A DNA stretch of 64,000 nt from Bacillus sp. SA1-12 (GTDB lineage: Bacteria; Bacillota; Bacilli; Bacillales; Bacillaceae). This document shows positions 19,201 through 26,952 of this stretch, piece by piece. A program made the translations under genes and the position numbers. Position 1 is the first letter of the stretch, and the number at the start of each line of letters is the position of its first letter. The notes under the pieces were generated by a model. It did not search any database, was not told where the DNA came from, and saw nothing but the letters and a program-made list of their open reading frames with translations. Location: NCBI RefSeq assembly GCF_000981385.1, contig NZ_LATZ01000129.1:186001-250000 (forward strand), read 5' to 3'.

Positions 19201-22164
19201 ATCATCTATCCAATTGATCCATCCAGTGATAACCCGCGTGATCGTGAAACACATAAGCTGATCAAGTATTATGACGAAGTGGGAAATTTAATGAAGGTAA
19301 GTGCGCCTTCTTCAGAGGGTCAAAAAGTTCGAAATGACAATACGTATACCTATTTTGATAACGGATGGGTGAAAAGTTCGAGTGATCCTTGGGATATCCA
19401 AACCAGCTTTGAATACAATGAGAATGGATTGCAGACGAAACGGACTCTTACCAGTGCAGGAGGTTCGAGCAGTCGTACAATGAGCTGGTCATATTATCCG
19501 GACGGGAAATTAAAGTCTAAATCAGATGACGGATTCCCAGTAGGCGAAAAAGTTGCTCTTGTCGATAATAGTGACAAGCAAAACATAGAGTCAACGAATA
19601 ATTGGGAAACAGCTGACGCAGAAAAAGGCTATCACGGATATAACTATTTTTATAGCCAAAAAGGTAACGGACAGGATCAATTTAGCTGGAAGCTGCATAT
19701 TCCCGAATCAGGTGAGTATACGGTTTATATTAAATATCCTGCCAGGACTGACTCAGCAAGTGATGCTCCTTTTACGATTGAACACGAAAAAGGAACAGAA
19801 GAAAAAACGATTAATCAGAAGGAAAATGCCGGAGAATGGGTTTCAATTGGTAAATATACCTTTGATGAAAAGAAAACTGGGAAACTTACTCTTACCGACA
19901 AAGCAAATGGCACAGTCATAGCAGATGCCGTTAAGTTAGTTCGAGACAAAGGAAATACGAAAGACGAAGAATCCAAACAATTAGATTACTACTATGATGC
20001 CAATGCTAATCTAATTAAAATGACCGATTCAAGCTCAGGATCAAAAACGGACACTTATGAAATGATCTATACGGAACTAAATGAGGTCCTGAAAGTCGAG
20101 GAATTAAAAGACGGAAAGAGTCTGCATACGACGACATATTCCTATGATGTCAATGGGAATGCAATTAAAAGACAGCATGATCAAGATATATCAGAGTATG
20201 TTTTTAATGAATTAAATCAGGTTGAAAAAGTAACCAATAAGGAAAATGGCAATGAACCAAAGGTCACTACTTATGAGTATACAAAGAACGGATTAAAGCA
20301 GCAGGAGAAAAAAGGCAATGGCAACGTTGTTACCTATTCTTACTACTGGGATAATTTACTAAAACAACAGACAGAGAAAAAGCCTGACGGCACGATTGTA
20401 AATCAACATTCGCTTGAATACAATGCTGACGGTCATAAAGTGAAAGATACCCTTCAAATGCTTGACGCTGACAATAAATCGGTCAATAGTGTGCTTTCTT
20501 ATAGGTACAATCCGATGGGACAAATTGTTGAATACACGAAGACCGGTGATAATGCAAAAACCGAAACCTATGTGCATGATGCGAACGGCAATGTGATTGA
20601 AGAAACGATTGACGGCAAAAAAACGAATTTCAATTATGACCGCAACCGTCTCCAAACAATGGAAACAGGCGGTGTCACGGTAAATTACAACTATGATCCG
20701 ACAGGCCGGTTAGATACAGTAACAGCCAATGATAAACAGCTTGAAAAATATAAATATGATGGATTTGACCGAGTATCCGAGCATCAACAGTTGAACGAAC
20801 AGGGAAATACAGAGGTTACAAGCTATACGTATGATCCGTTAGATCGGACAGTGAGCCAAACGGTTAATGCAGAGAAAGAAGACGCAAAAACAACTAATTT
20901 CAACTATCTTGGTCTCTCAGATAATGTGCTGAATGAGGAAATTGCCGGAGAGATTACGAAATCCTATCAGTACTCCCCATGGGGCGAACGTTTGTCGATG
21001 GTCAAATATACCGACAATGAACAGCATGAGGATTCATACTATGGCTACAATCCTCATACAGATGTTGAAACATTGACAGATGAGAATGGGAGCACCCGGG
21101 CCACTTATGGATATACCGCTTACGGGCAAAATGATGAAAAGGCATTTACAGGCGTTGATAAGCCTGAACCTAACAATCCCGATCAAGAGCCTTATAACAA
21201 TTACAGGTATAATTCAAAACGCTGGGATCCTGCAACCAAGCAATATGATATGGGCTTCAGGAATTACGATCCAGGCTTAAACCGTTTCTTGAGCCGAGAT
21301 ATGTACAACGGGGCATTATCAGATATGAGCCTCACAACGGATCCATATACAAACAACCCATATGCCTTTGCAGGGGGAAATCCGATCACAAACGTGGAAT
21401 ATGACGGCCATTTCGCCTTCGTTGTTGTGTTAATTCCAATTACTGCTGAAGCGGTAGGCTGGGCAGTTGCTGGAACCGTTGCGGTTGTTGGTACAGCAGC
21501 AGTTGTGGATCAGGCTTCAAAATCCGATGTTTTTGAAGGGGAAGAAGAAACAACTCAGACCCAGACTAAAGCCGAAACAGCTACTAAAGATATCGCAGCT
21601 GAGGTAAAGGCACATGTCAGAACGAAAGCAAAGGAACGCGGTGAGGAAAATCAATGTACGAAAGCATTAAAGAATCCAAACGTATCAGGTCAGGTTCCGT
21701 ATGGCTGCACCGATTTAAGCTTGATGGTTATTAATCAACGGGCAGAAGATGCAAAAAATGCACCGAATAACAGAAGGAAGAATGCTATTCTCAATGGTGC
21801 ATTTACCTATGCAGCAGTCGAATATGTAGATAAGAACGGTCAGGTTCAACGAAAAACCTTCCGCAATGTTTCGCATAATGAAATTAGGTCAAACCCTGAA
21901 AAATATCAAGGTGTACCGGGCCAAGGAGTGCATGCTGAGGGAATGATGGATCATTGGCTTCAAGATAATGGCATCACACCTGATCGAGTAAGAAGAATCT
22001 ATGTTGAACAACAACCATGCAGCACTTCTTTTAAATGCGATGAAAGGGTAAGCAAATATAGTTCAAAAGGTACAAAAGTCACCTATAGCTTCTATACAGA
22101 AGCTGATAAAAAAGCCGTTGTAAAGGCTCTCTTCTCTGTAATCAGAGGATTATTCGGTCTATAA
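16201..22164 (+). CDS. secreted WapA/Rhs-like YD-repeat protein with C-terminal deaminase toxin domain
   Basis: The 1987-residue protein starts with a signal peptide (RRLLLMLVIFVFFIGSQPNL, cut after Ala30). Residues about 40-200 are a beta-sandwich-like region; STAMVNLHNGNMVFSYDPF and STFIRFTYNSLDTSDSPLGH resemble the WapA entry domain. Residues about 440-1650 are dozens of YD repeats (for example TYRMNGYGNPTEITNA), interrupted at about 1115-1250 by a golvesin-type beta domain (SGEYTVYIKYPAR, GTVIADAVKLVR). The Rhs core lies at about 1668-1735 (RYNSKRWDPATKQYDMGFRN), followed by a hydrophobic stretch and a variable end. Residues about 1800-1987 carry a zinc deaminase signature: H1911-A-E1913 and P1939-C1940 with C1946. 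This fits the nucleic-acid/nucleotide deaminase toxins of polymorphic toxin systems. The likely role is contact-dependent killing of competitors. WapA's cell-wall-binding repeats are absent. Confidence 0.88.
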   Translation: MNRKRTVRRLLLMLVIFVFFIGSQPNLAFATHGVQNVFNKTDFENFGISSKFKLGNILNSWFGNEEEYISSAYEASYTQSRMIPGNENPYKVQVKITNITNDIWKAEDFVLSYHWTLPDGEDVTKDGNRLETSLPEDIAPGKSITVTAEVKTPIQSSQGNHPDEYILKWDFYHQKNKEWLSENGGPKTGDYPVVIEDPASNGIGLEKFYQYLGKNTGAGSTAMVNLHNGNMVFSYDPFNNPGLGLSTFIRFTYNSLDTSDSPLGHGWTISASNIMKLGSPLEFIGNGNKPPREVTLTDGDGTRHVFYVKDPKADKPEYVEPAGVNLYLEMIQTDKKERQWIFTRSDRTQFIFDEDGYQVATRDKNGNEMQFVYEERHSNKKPTKFLTALIDPSKRETLKIDYYTKDETKNPKILDKIKTIKDISGRTLEFTYNDKSEDVRNGTLAQITDGAGTKDAKIFQFDYDSKSIHTKMVSAVDPRGNKTEFHYIENGKDNGKIEQMVDRLKGVTRFEYEDTDNPPNNDSEVITTVTDALTHKTTYRMNGYGNPTEITNAKNLTTRMHWDDDHNVDRLEEPNGAVTSWSYEDNGLLVSKIDAVNNAIKDPSKRKSQKLEYQYSKGGHVADLVKKTSPEGRVHTFTYDSTGNLLSVTDPKGNATEEQGDYTTTYTYYGKTGLLNTVTDANGGVTTYGDSDAQNYGYDQNGYPTMITDALKQETRYQYGKRGEVLSITDAKGKKSEYTYDVFNRPLTSKVPKDQEKGEYIVTPAPVYDQNDNVISQIAPNGAKSDYAYDAVDQMVAANEPKDSDSSPVRKTTYEFDLIGNLVKQTEPKGNLSTDDPTDFTTTYIYDELDQLISTTNSKNHKITYEYDKVGNTVKITEPIGNETEEKDDYTSQAKFDLNHRVIEEIDSKGSSIKYVYDHDSNRTQVVNKEGRTLTTVYDERGLVEEMRIPHEEGKTAVMRYEYDEVGNRTKVIAPRGMETADTDDFTQKIVYDALNREKEIIYPIDPSSDNPRDRETHKLIKYYDEVGNLMKVSAPSSEGQKVRNDNTYTYFDNGWVKSSSDPWDIQTSFEYNENGLQTKRTLTSAGGSSSRTMSWSYYPDGKLKSKSDDGFPVGEKVALVDNSDKQNIESTNNWETADAEKGYHGYNYFYSQKGNGQDQFSWKLHIPESGEYTVYIKYPARTDSASDAPFTIEHEKGTEEKTINQKENAGEWVSIGKYTFDEKKTGKLTLTDKANGTVIADAVKLVRDKGNTKDEESKQLDYYYDANANLIKMTDSSSGSKTDTYEMIYTELNEVLKVEELKDGKSLHTTTYSYDVNGNAIKRQHDQDISEYVFNELNQVEKVTNKENGNEPKVTTYEYTKNGLKQQEKKGNGNVVTYSYYWDNLLKQQTEKKPDGTIVNQHSLEYNADGHKVKDTLQMLDADNKSVNSVLSYRYNPMGQIVEYTKTGDNAKTETYVHDANGNVIEETIDGKKTNFNYDRNRLQTMETGGVTVNYNYDPTGRLDTVTANDKQLEKYKYDGFDRVSEHQQLNEQGNTEVTSYTYDPLDRTVSQTVNAEKEDAKTTNFNYLGLSDNVLNEEIAGEITKSYQYSPWGERLSMVKYTDNEQHEDSYYGYNPHTDVETLTDENGSTRATYGYTAYGQNDEKAFTGVDKPEPNNPDQEPYNNYRYNSKRWDPATKQYDMGFRNYDPGLNRFLSRDMYNGALSDMSLTTDPYTNNPYAFAGGNPITNVEYDGHFAFVVVLIPITAEAVGWAVAGTVAVVGTAAVVDQASKSDVFEGEEETTQTQTKAETATKDIAAEVKAHVRTKAKERGEENQCTKALKNPNVSGQVPYGCTDLSLMVINQRAEDAKNAPNNRRKNAILNGAFTYAAVEYVDKNGQVQRKTFRNVSHNEIRSNPEKYQGVPGQGVHAEGMMDHWLQDNGITPDRVRRIYVEQQPCSTSFKCDERVSKYSSKGTKVTYSFYTEADKKAVVKALFSVIRGLFGL

Positions 22165-22238
22165 AGGGAGACTTTCATGAGTGGGGGTTTTCCCGAAGGG
22201 ATATAATGCCAGTTAAGATTGTGATAATGTGTTATGTG

Positions 22239-22263
22239 GCCGGTATCTATGATCGATACCGGC
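22239..22263 (+). terminator. hairpin between toxin and immunity genes
   Basis: GCCGGTATC (22239-22247) pairs exactly with GATACCGGC (22255-22263), loop of 7. No T tract follows. It lies 34 bases before the immunity candidate and may attenuate or process the shared transcript. Confidence 0.4.
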
Positions 22264-22297
22264 TTCATATTATAATAGAGATAGGGAGGGGAAAAAC

Positions 22298-22945
22298 TTG
22301 AATAAATTATGGAAAAATGCACTCCAACATAGGGAGTTTTGGATCGATTATTTTTTTCTCGAAACCGATCCGGAAGTCTGGGAAAATGAATTCGTGATAG
22401 ACGATGAACCTTTCGCTTATGAATACGAAAATCCAATTCGGTTCCCAATAACGAAGGACTCCGGTCTTATATTGGAGATGGGTGATTATTTGCCGAGCAC
22501 TTCATTGAAAATTTATGATTCTTCGGCTCCGAACGGGATTGAAATTGGAAAATTCGATGATTCACATCCACATGCTGCTGTGCTGCGTTATGAGGAAGTT
22601 GAAGCACTAGGCGAATTTCTTGCTCAGCAAGTGCCTGAATATCCAACCGCACCTTACATATTGCTTAGCAACTTTATGGCCATTACGGCTGCTGATGATT
22701 TAGAAAGAATCCATCAAAAAACAAAAGCAGCCTGGCGGTCATTGGCGCTATTTCCCGATGATTTCATTCAAGAGGAGGTCATCGATCGAATTGGATATCC
22801 TATAAAAGGTATTCAATTTACCCTTGATCCTGAATTTGGATGGTACTGTGAAGGAGAAGCCTCTTTTTTAAGTTTACGAACCCCTGATAATAAGAGATTT
22901 CCTTTCAAACAGTATAAGGAACTATTAAAACATTTAGGTGCATAA
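22298..22945 (+). CDS. candidate immunity protein for the deaminase toxin
   Basis: The 215-residue protein has no signal peptide or membrane segment and is acidic at its N-terminal half (FLETDPEVWENEFVIDDEPF). I do not recognise a family. It starts at a TTG with a strong GGGAGGGG ribosome site, 133 bases after the toxin stop and on the same strand, with a terminator behind it. In polymorphic toxin loci the gene directly 3' of the toxin encodes a cytosolic antitoxin, so immunity is the natural reading, but this rests on position and composition only. Features such as YEEVEALGEFLAQQV and DPEFGWYCEGEASFLSLRTP may help a profile search. A structural search against Imm families would be decisive. 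Confidence 0.7.
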   Translation: MNKLWKNALQHREFWIDYFFLETDPEVWENEFVIDDEPFAYEYENPIRFPITKDSGLILEMGDYLPSTSLKIYDSSAPNGIEIGKFDDSHPHAAVLRYEEVEALGEFLAQQVPEYPTAPYILLSNFMAITAADDLERIHQKTKAAWRSLALFPDDFIQEEVIDRIGYPIKGIQFTLDPEFGWYCEGEASFLSLRTPDNKRFPFKQYKELLKHLGA

Positions 22946-22990
22946 TAGGACTTAGTCAGTAAAGTAAGTATGTGAAGTTAATATTAATTA

Positions 22991-23022
22991 AAATCCAGTT
23001 CATCTTGAATCTGGATTTTTTC
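22991..23022 (+). terminator. terminator after the immunity gene
   Basis: AAATCCAG (22991-22998) pairs with CTGGATTT (23011-23018), followed by six T; inner bases TTCA and TGAA extend the stem. Confidence 0.8.
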
Positions 23023-23131
23023 TAGTGATATGAAAAAAATTCTTACTAAGTAAAATAAGAACCACGCAAAAAAAAAGGAAGCTTAATATGAACCATCTAA
23101 AAAAGGCAAAGAGCAGATGACCACAATATTA

Positions 23132-23290
23132 CTAGAATAATATAAATCCTTGAAAGCTTGGAGATACTCCCCTTTTTTGCTTCGTCATAATGATGGGCAC
23201 CTTTTCCCCTAATAAAATGGTACCTGCTAAGACCAATAAACCAATAATAATGACTAATAGAATGGACAGTTTTATAAGGGCTTCTCTCAT
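23132..23290 (-). CDS. possible small membrane peptide (52 residues)
   Basis: The reverse-strand frame encodes MREALIKLSILLVIIIGLLV, then LAGTILLGEKVPIIM and a basic tail KQKRG. One transmembrane helix followed by a positively charged segment is typical of small Bacillus membrane peptides. No convincing ribosome site precedes ATG 23290 and no terminator follows, so the call is weak. It lies between the immunity gene and the sensor kinase gene, opposite to both. Confidence 0.3.
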   Translation of the reverse strand: MREALIKLSILLVIIIGLLVLAGTILLGEKVPIIMTKQKRGVSPSFQGFILF

Positions 23291-23553
23291 TTAAAAGAAG
23301 TGTTTACTTAATTGCTTATATTATAATAGCAGTTCAGTTTATTATATATTTCTAACTTAAGAGGGTGGAGATCCAATAAACTCTGAAGTGAATTTGAAAA
23401 AAGTATAACGTAGGAGCAACAAAAGTATCATATGGCAAGATTTGATAGGCTATGATAAATTTATAAAAAAACAAATACTGAAAATAGAGAGACTAAGATA
23501 AATAAGACAATACGGTTGCTTATCATTTGTAGGAGTTTCTCTAGGAGGGGCAA

Positions 23554-25359
23554 ATGTTTTTTTCACTAAGAAATCGTCTGTTTATTATCTTTACGTTATT
23601 ACTAACCATCCCGTTCTTGCTTATGTCTATCATTATTCCAACTTGGTTTACATCGGTCATTGAAGACCAAACAAAAGACTCAACAGTTGAAATGATGGAT
23701 CAGTATTCACTATTCATAGATTCCATTACCACCCAAGCACAAGATCTTGGAAAACAAGTCCTCGTCAATCAAGCAACTCAACAGTGGTTAAAGACTGAAA
23801 AAGAAAGGGAAAATGTATCAAGTGCACAGCGGTTATTAATAAAGAACCAATTGAAAATGCAGCTCTCGTCGATGATGGTTAATAATTCAAATGGAATGTC
23901 GATTTCTGTATTTTTAAATGATGGCACAGGTACTTGGGGGAATATACCGTCATTAAATGACATGACATGGTACAAAGATTTTTTAGCTAATGATCAAAGA
24001 TGGGTGAAAACACATAAGGATGCTTTTCAGCTTCATCAAGAAATGCGTGGAAAGAACATGAATAGTTATCTGATCCCTTTGTTTGATATGAATATGTTAA
24101 AGTTATCTGGAATTATTAAAGTTAGTTTTCCCTCAGATTTACTTGAAACAGCCTTAAGTAAAATCAAGCTGGGAGAAAGCGGTCGAGTCTATCTATTAGA
24201 TCGACAAGGAATAAATGTCTTATCGGGGCAAGTACAAACACCAAAGGATGTCATTAATAAAAGCTTTAAGAAAATAACCACCGGCAGGCAGGACAAGGGC
24301 TTAATAGAAACAGGTTACAATGGTGAGGATTACCTTGTATTCTATCAAAAATTAAAAATTGGAGATTGGATTCTTATTAGCGAAATCACCAAGTCTGAGT
24401 TATTTGGCAAAATCAATCAGTTGCAAAAGAATTTGTTCATCATAAGTGCCTTAATTTTTTTATTAACGATCATTACGTCATATTTGCTTTCTGCTAATAT
24501 TGTCAGTCCTTTAGGGAGACTTACAAAAGCAATGAGGTTTGTTGAAAGAGGAGACTTTGCCGCAGCAAAAAAAGTCATGCCTCCAATTAAATCATATAAT
24601 CATGAAGTCGGTTATGTGATAAAGGTTTTTAATCGGACAATTGAACAACTCAATCATTTAATCGCAACAGAATATGAAGCAAATATTCGCAGAAAAGATG
24701 CTGAATATAAAGCGTTATTACTACAGATTAATCCTCACTTTTTGAACAATACTCTTGAAATTATTGGAGGGCTAGCCGTCCAAGGGAAAAAGAAAGAAGT
24801 GATGAATGTAAGCATCTATTTGGGCAGGATGATGAGATACTCTTTAAACACTGAAACAGACGTAGTCAAATTAGGTGAAGAAATCACCTATATCAGAAGT
24901 TTCATAGAGATATTAAAGATAAGGTATGAAGGTGCTCTCACATACCTAATTGAGGAAGATGCAGCTACAAAAAGGATACCGATTATTAAATTTATTATCC
25001 AGCCGCTTGTAGAAAATGCTGTTAAATATAGTTTTATAGAAAAAACAAAAGCAGAAATCAAAGTCAAAACCGAATTGAAAGAAGATCTCCTTACTATTCT
25101 AGTAGAAGATAAGGGGGCAGGAATGTCTGATGAGGTGTTCGGTGACATCTTAAAAATCGATAAAAAGAATGAAACGACACCTGTATTAGAAAGCAGAGGC
25201 CACAGCATAGGGCTTAAAAATGTCATCAGCCGATTACATTTATATTACGGGGATCTTTTTACTTTTAATATTCAATCTGAAGTGGGGAAAGGTACGAGCA
25301 TTACATTGTGTATAAAAGTTGCAGAGGGGGATATACATGATGAAGGTTATCATCACTGA
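23554..25359 (+). CDS. sensor histidine kinase, LytS/YesM type
   Basis: This 601-residue membrane kinase has a first span at residues about 7-30, a large extracellular sensing domain to about 290, a second span (NLFIISALIFLLTIITSYLL), a HAMP linker (SPLGRLTKAMRFVERGDF), and the His_kinase domain LLLQINPHFLNNTLEIIGGL with phosphorylated His395. The ATPase part has the N box QPLVENAVKYS, VEDKGAGMS and HSIGLKNVISRL. A GGAGGGG site precedes the ATG. It overlaps the response regulator gene by 23 bases. Placed ahead of an ABC importer and two GH32 enzymes, it most likely senses fructans or fructo-oligosaccharides, perhaps through the anchored binding protein encoded at 26953. Confidence 0.92.
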   Translation: MFFSLRNRLFIIFTLLLTIPFLLMSIIIPTWFTSVIEDQTKDSTVEMMDQYSLFIDSITTQAQDLGKQVLVNQATQQWLKTEKERENVSSAQRLLIKNQLKMQLSSMMVNNSNGMSISVFLNDGTGTWGNIPSLNDMTWYKDFLANDQRWVKTHKDAFQLHQEMRGKNMNSYLIPLFDMNMLKLSGIIKVSFPSDLLETALSKIKLGESGRVYLLDRQGINVLSGQVQTPKDVINKSFKKITTGRQDKGLIETGYNGEDYLVFYQKLKIGDWILISEITKSELFGKINQLQKNLFIISALIFLLTIITSYLLSANIVSPLGRLTKAMRFVERGDFAAAKKVMPPIKSYNHEVGYVIKVFNRTIEQLNHLIATEYEANIRRKDAEYKALLLQINPHFLNNTLEIIGGLAVQGKKKEVMNVSIYLGRMMRYSLNTETDVVKLGEEITYIRSFIEILKIRYEGALTYLIEEDAATKRIPIIKFIIQPLVENAVKYSFIEKTKAEIKVKTELKEDLLTILVEDKGAGMSDEVFGDILKIDKKNETTPVLESRGHSIGLKNVISRLHLYYGDLFTFNIQSEVGKGTSITLCIKVAEGDIHDEGYHH

Positions 25360-26944
25360 TGATGAAATTCAAATTCGTAAAGGGCTGAGAATGAAGGTTG
25401 ATTGGGAGGAGGAAGGCTTCAATATTGTTGGTGAAGCTGCAAATGGACACGAAACACTTGAGTTATTAAAGAAAATGGATGTTGATGTTGTTATAACAGA
25501 TGTCAGAATGCCAATCATGGATGGGATTGAATTTGTTAAGAGATGTCATATTGAACATCCAAAAGTGAAAGTGATCGTGTTATCTGGTTATTCTGATTTT
25601 GAATATGTCAGAACATCCCTTGTACAAGGAGTAAAAGATTATTTATTAAAGCCGGTGGCTCCTGATGAACTAGTTGATGCTTTAAAAAGAATACAGTCTG
25701 AAATAGAGGAAGAAAAGAAAAAACAACTTGAAACGGAAAGAATGAACAGATTGGTTCACAATCAGTTAGAAGAAATGAAACAGCAATATTTGCTTCATTT
25801 AGTCAAAGAAGAATGGACTGAGATCACGATGGCAATGGAGAGATTACAACAGCTTCAGTTAGCGGAATTTGCTAATGTACATGCACGTGTTCAGTTTTTT
25901 ACAGTTGAAATTAGAGCTTCTGATTCCAACCCAGAATTAATTAAAGAATTATGGCTGCCATTTACGATGTTGTGCAAGGAAATCGCTCAGAGTTATAAAG
26001 GAACGTATACTTTTTATGATGCGAACTATGCCAATATGCTCCATTTTATCTACCTGATTGATTCTAAACATCAAAATCAAACAGTCAGCATTATTCATGC
26101 CATTCAAAGAAATGTGAAGAAATATTTAAACGTGGAGACGGTTGCTGGAATTGGCAAAATTGTGAAGGGGATTACAGAGTTTAAAACCGGCTATATTTCT
26201 GCATTGCTTTCTTGGAGCCAAAGTCAGCCCGGCACATATTCTCAAGTGATTGATGGGACAATTACGAAAGAAATTGTTGAGTTTTCTTCTACAGTTGAGA
26301 AAAAATTGGTGAATTCAATTGAAAGTGTCAATTATGATGAATTTAAGAAGAATATAGAGTCGATTTTAGGTGAGACCAATAACCATTCCATGATGTCTTT
26401 CTCATTTGTTGCCAACAGAATTTTATTTTTATTAGGTTCTCTTGCAACAAAATATGATCTTGATACGAACGAAATGAATAACTTGATTTGGAGCTGCCAA
26501 CAACGAATTTGGGAGCTTAATGTTCATAAAAAAGTTATCGAGCAACTGATTGAATTAGCAAGATTGATTATTGAGAAAGTAAAAGAAGCCCGTTATTCTT
26601 CAAATGGGGCGGTTATCGTCGAAAATGTCCGCCGTTATTTGGACAAGCACTATGCAAGTGAAATATCCTTAACTACATTAGCTGAAAAATTCCATATCAA
26701 TAGTGCTTATTTATCGGAAATCTTTAAACTGCATATCGGGAAAAATTTTAGTGATTATCTTGTTGAAATGCGAATGATGAATGCCAGGGATTTTTTGAAG
26801 GACGAACAGCTGAAAATTATAGATGTGGCATACCTGGCAGGGTTTTCAAATTCCGGTTATTTTAGTACTGTTTTTAAGAAGCATTTTGGTCAAACACCAG
26901 CTGAATTCCGTAAGTCTCTACAGCTAAATCAAAGCGTAAGGTAA
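25337..26944 (+). CDS. response regulator with AraC-type DNA-binding domain (YesN type)
   Basis: The 535-residue protein has an N-terminal receiver (MMKVIITDDEIQIRKGLRMK, phospho-acceptor D55 in VVITDVRMPIMDG, conserved Lys in YLLKPVAP), a long middle region beginning with a coiled coil rich in Glu and Lys, and a C-terminal double helix-turn-helix (LTTLAEKFHINSAYLSEIFKLHIG and IIDVAYLAGFSNSGYFSTVFKKHFGQTPAEFR). ATG 25337 follows AGAGGGGG and overlaps the kinase gene. It would activate the fructan genes downstream. The partner kinase is clearly the upstream gene. Confidence 0.92.
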   Translation: MMKVIITDDEIQIRKGLRMKVDWEEEGFNIVGEAANGHETLELLKKMDVDVVITDVRMPIMDGIEFVKRCHIEHPKVKVIVLSGYSDFEYVRTSLVQGVKDYLLKPVAPDELVDALKRIQSEIEEEKKKQLETERMNRLVHNQLEEMKQQYLLHLVKEEWTEITMAMERLQQLQLAEFANVHARVQFFTVEIRASDSNPELIKELWLPFTMLCKEIAQSYKGTYTFYDANYANMLHFIYLIDSKHQNQTVSIIHAIQRNVKKYLNVETVAGIGKIVKGITEFKTGYISALLSWSQSQPGTYSQVIDGTITKEIVEFSSTVEKKLVNSIESVNYDEFKKNIESILGETNNHSMMSFSFVANRILFLLGSLATKYDLDTNEMNNLIWSCQQRIWELNVHKKVIEQLIELARLIIEKVKEARYSSNGAVIVENVRRYLDKHYASEISLTTLAEKFHINSAYLSEIFKLHIGKNFSDYLVEMRMMNARDFLKDEQLKIIDVAYLAGFSNSGYFSTVFKKHFGQTPAEFRKSLQLNQSVR

Positions 26945-26952
26945 GGGGCCGC

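Larger units (their letters stand above)
22946..23553. other. 608-base gap behind the toxin-immunity pair
   Basis: It contains the terminator at 22991-23022, a possible reverse-strand small membrane peptide (23132-23290) and the promoter region of the fructan sensor kinase. No remnant toxin tips or extra immunity genes are visible. Confidence 0.5.

Noticed and set aside
16201-22164. YD repeats as DNA-level tandem repeats or a mobile element
   Set aside because: The repeats are at protein level and diverged; no transposase, integrase or terminal repeats were seen around the gene.
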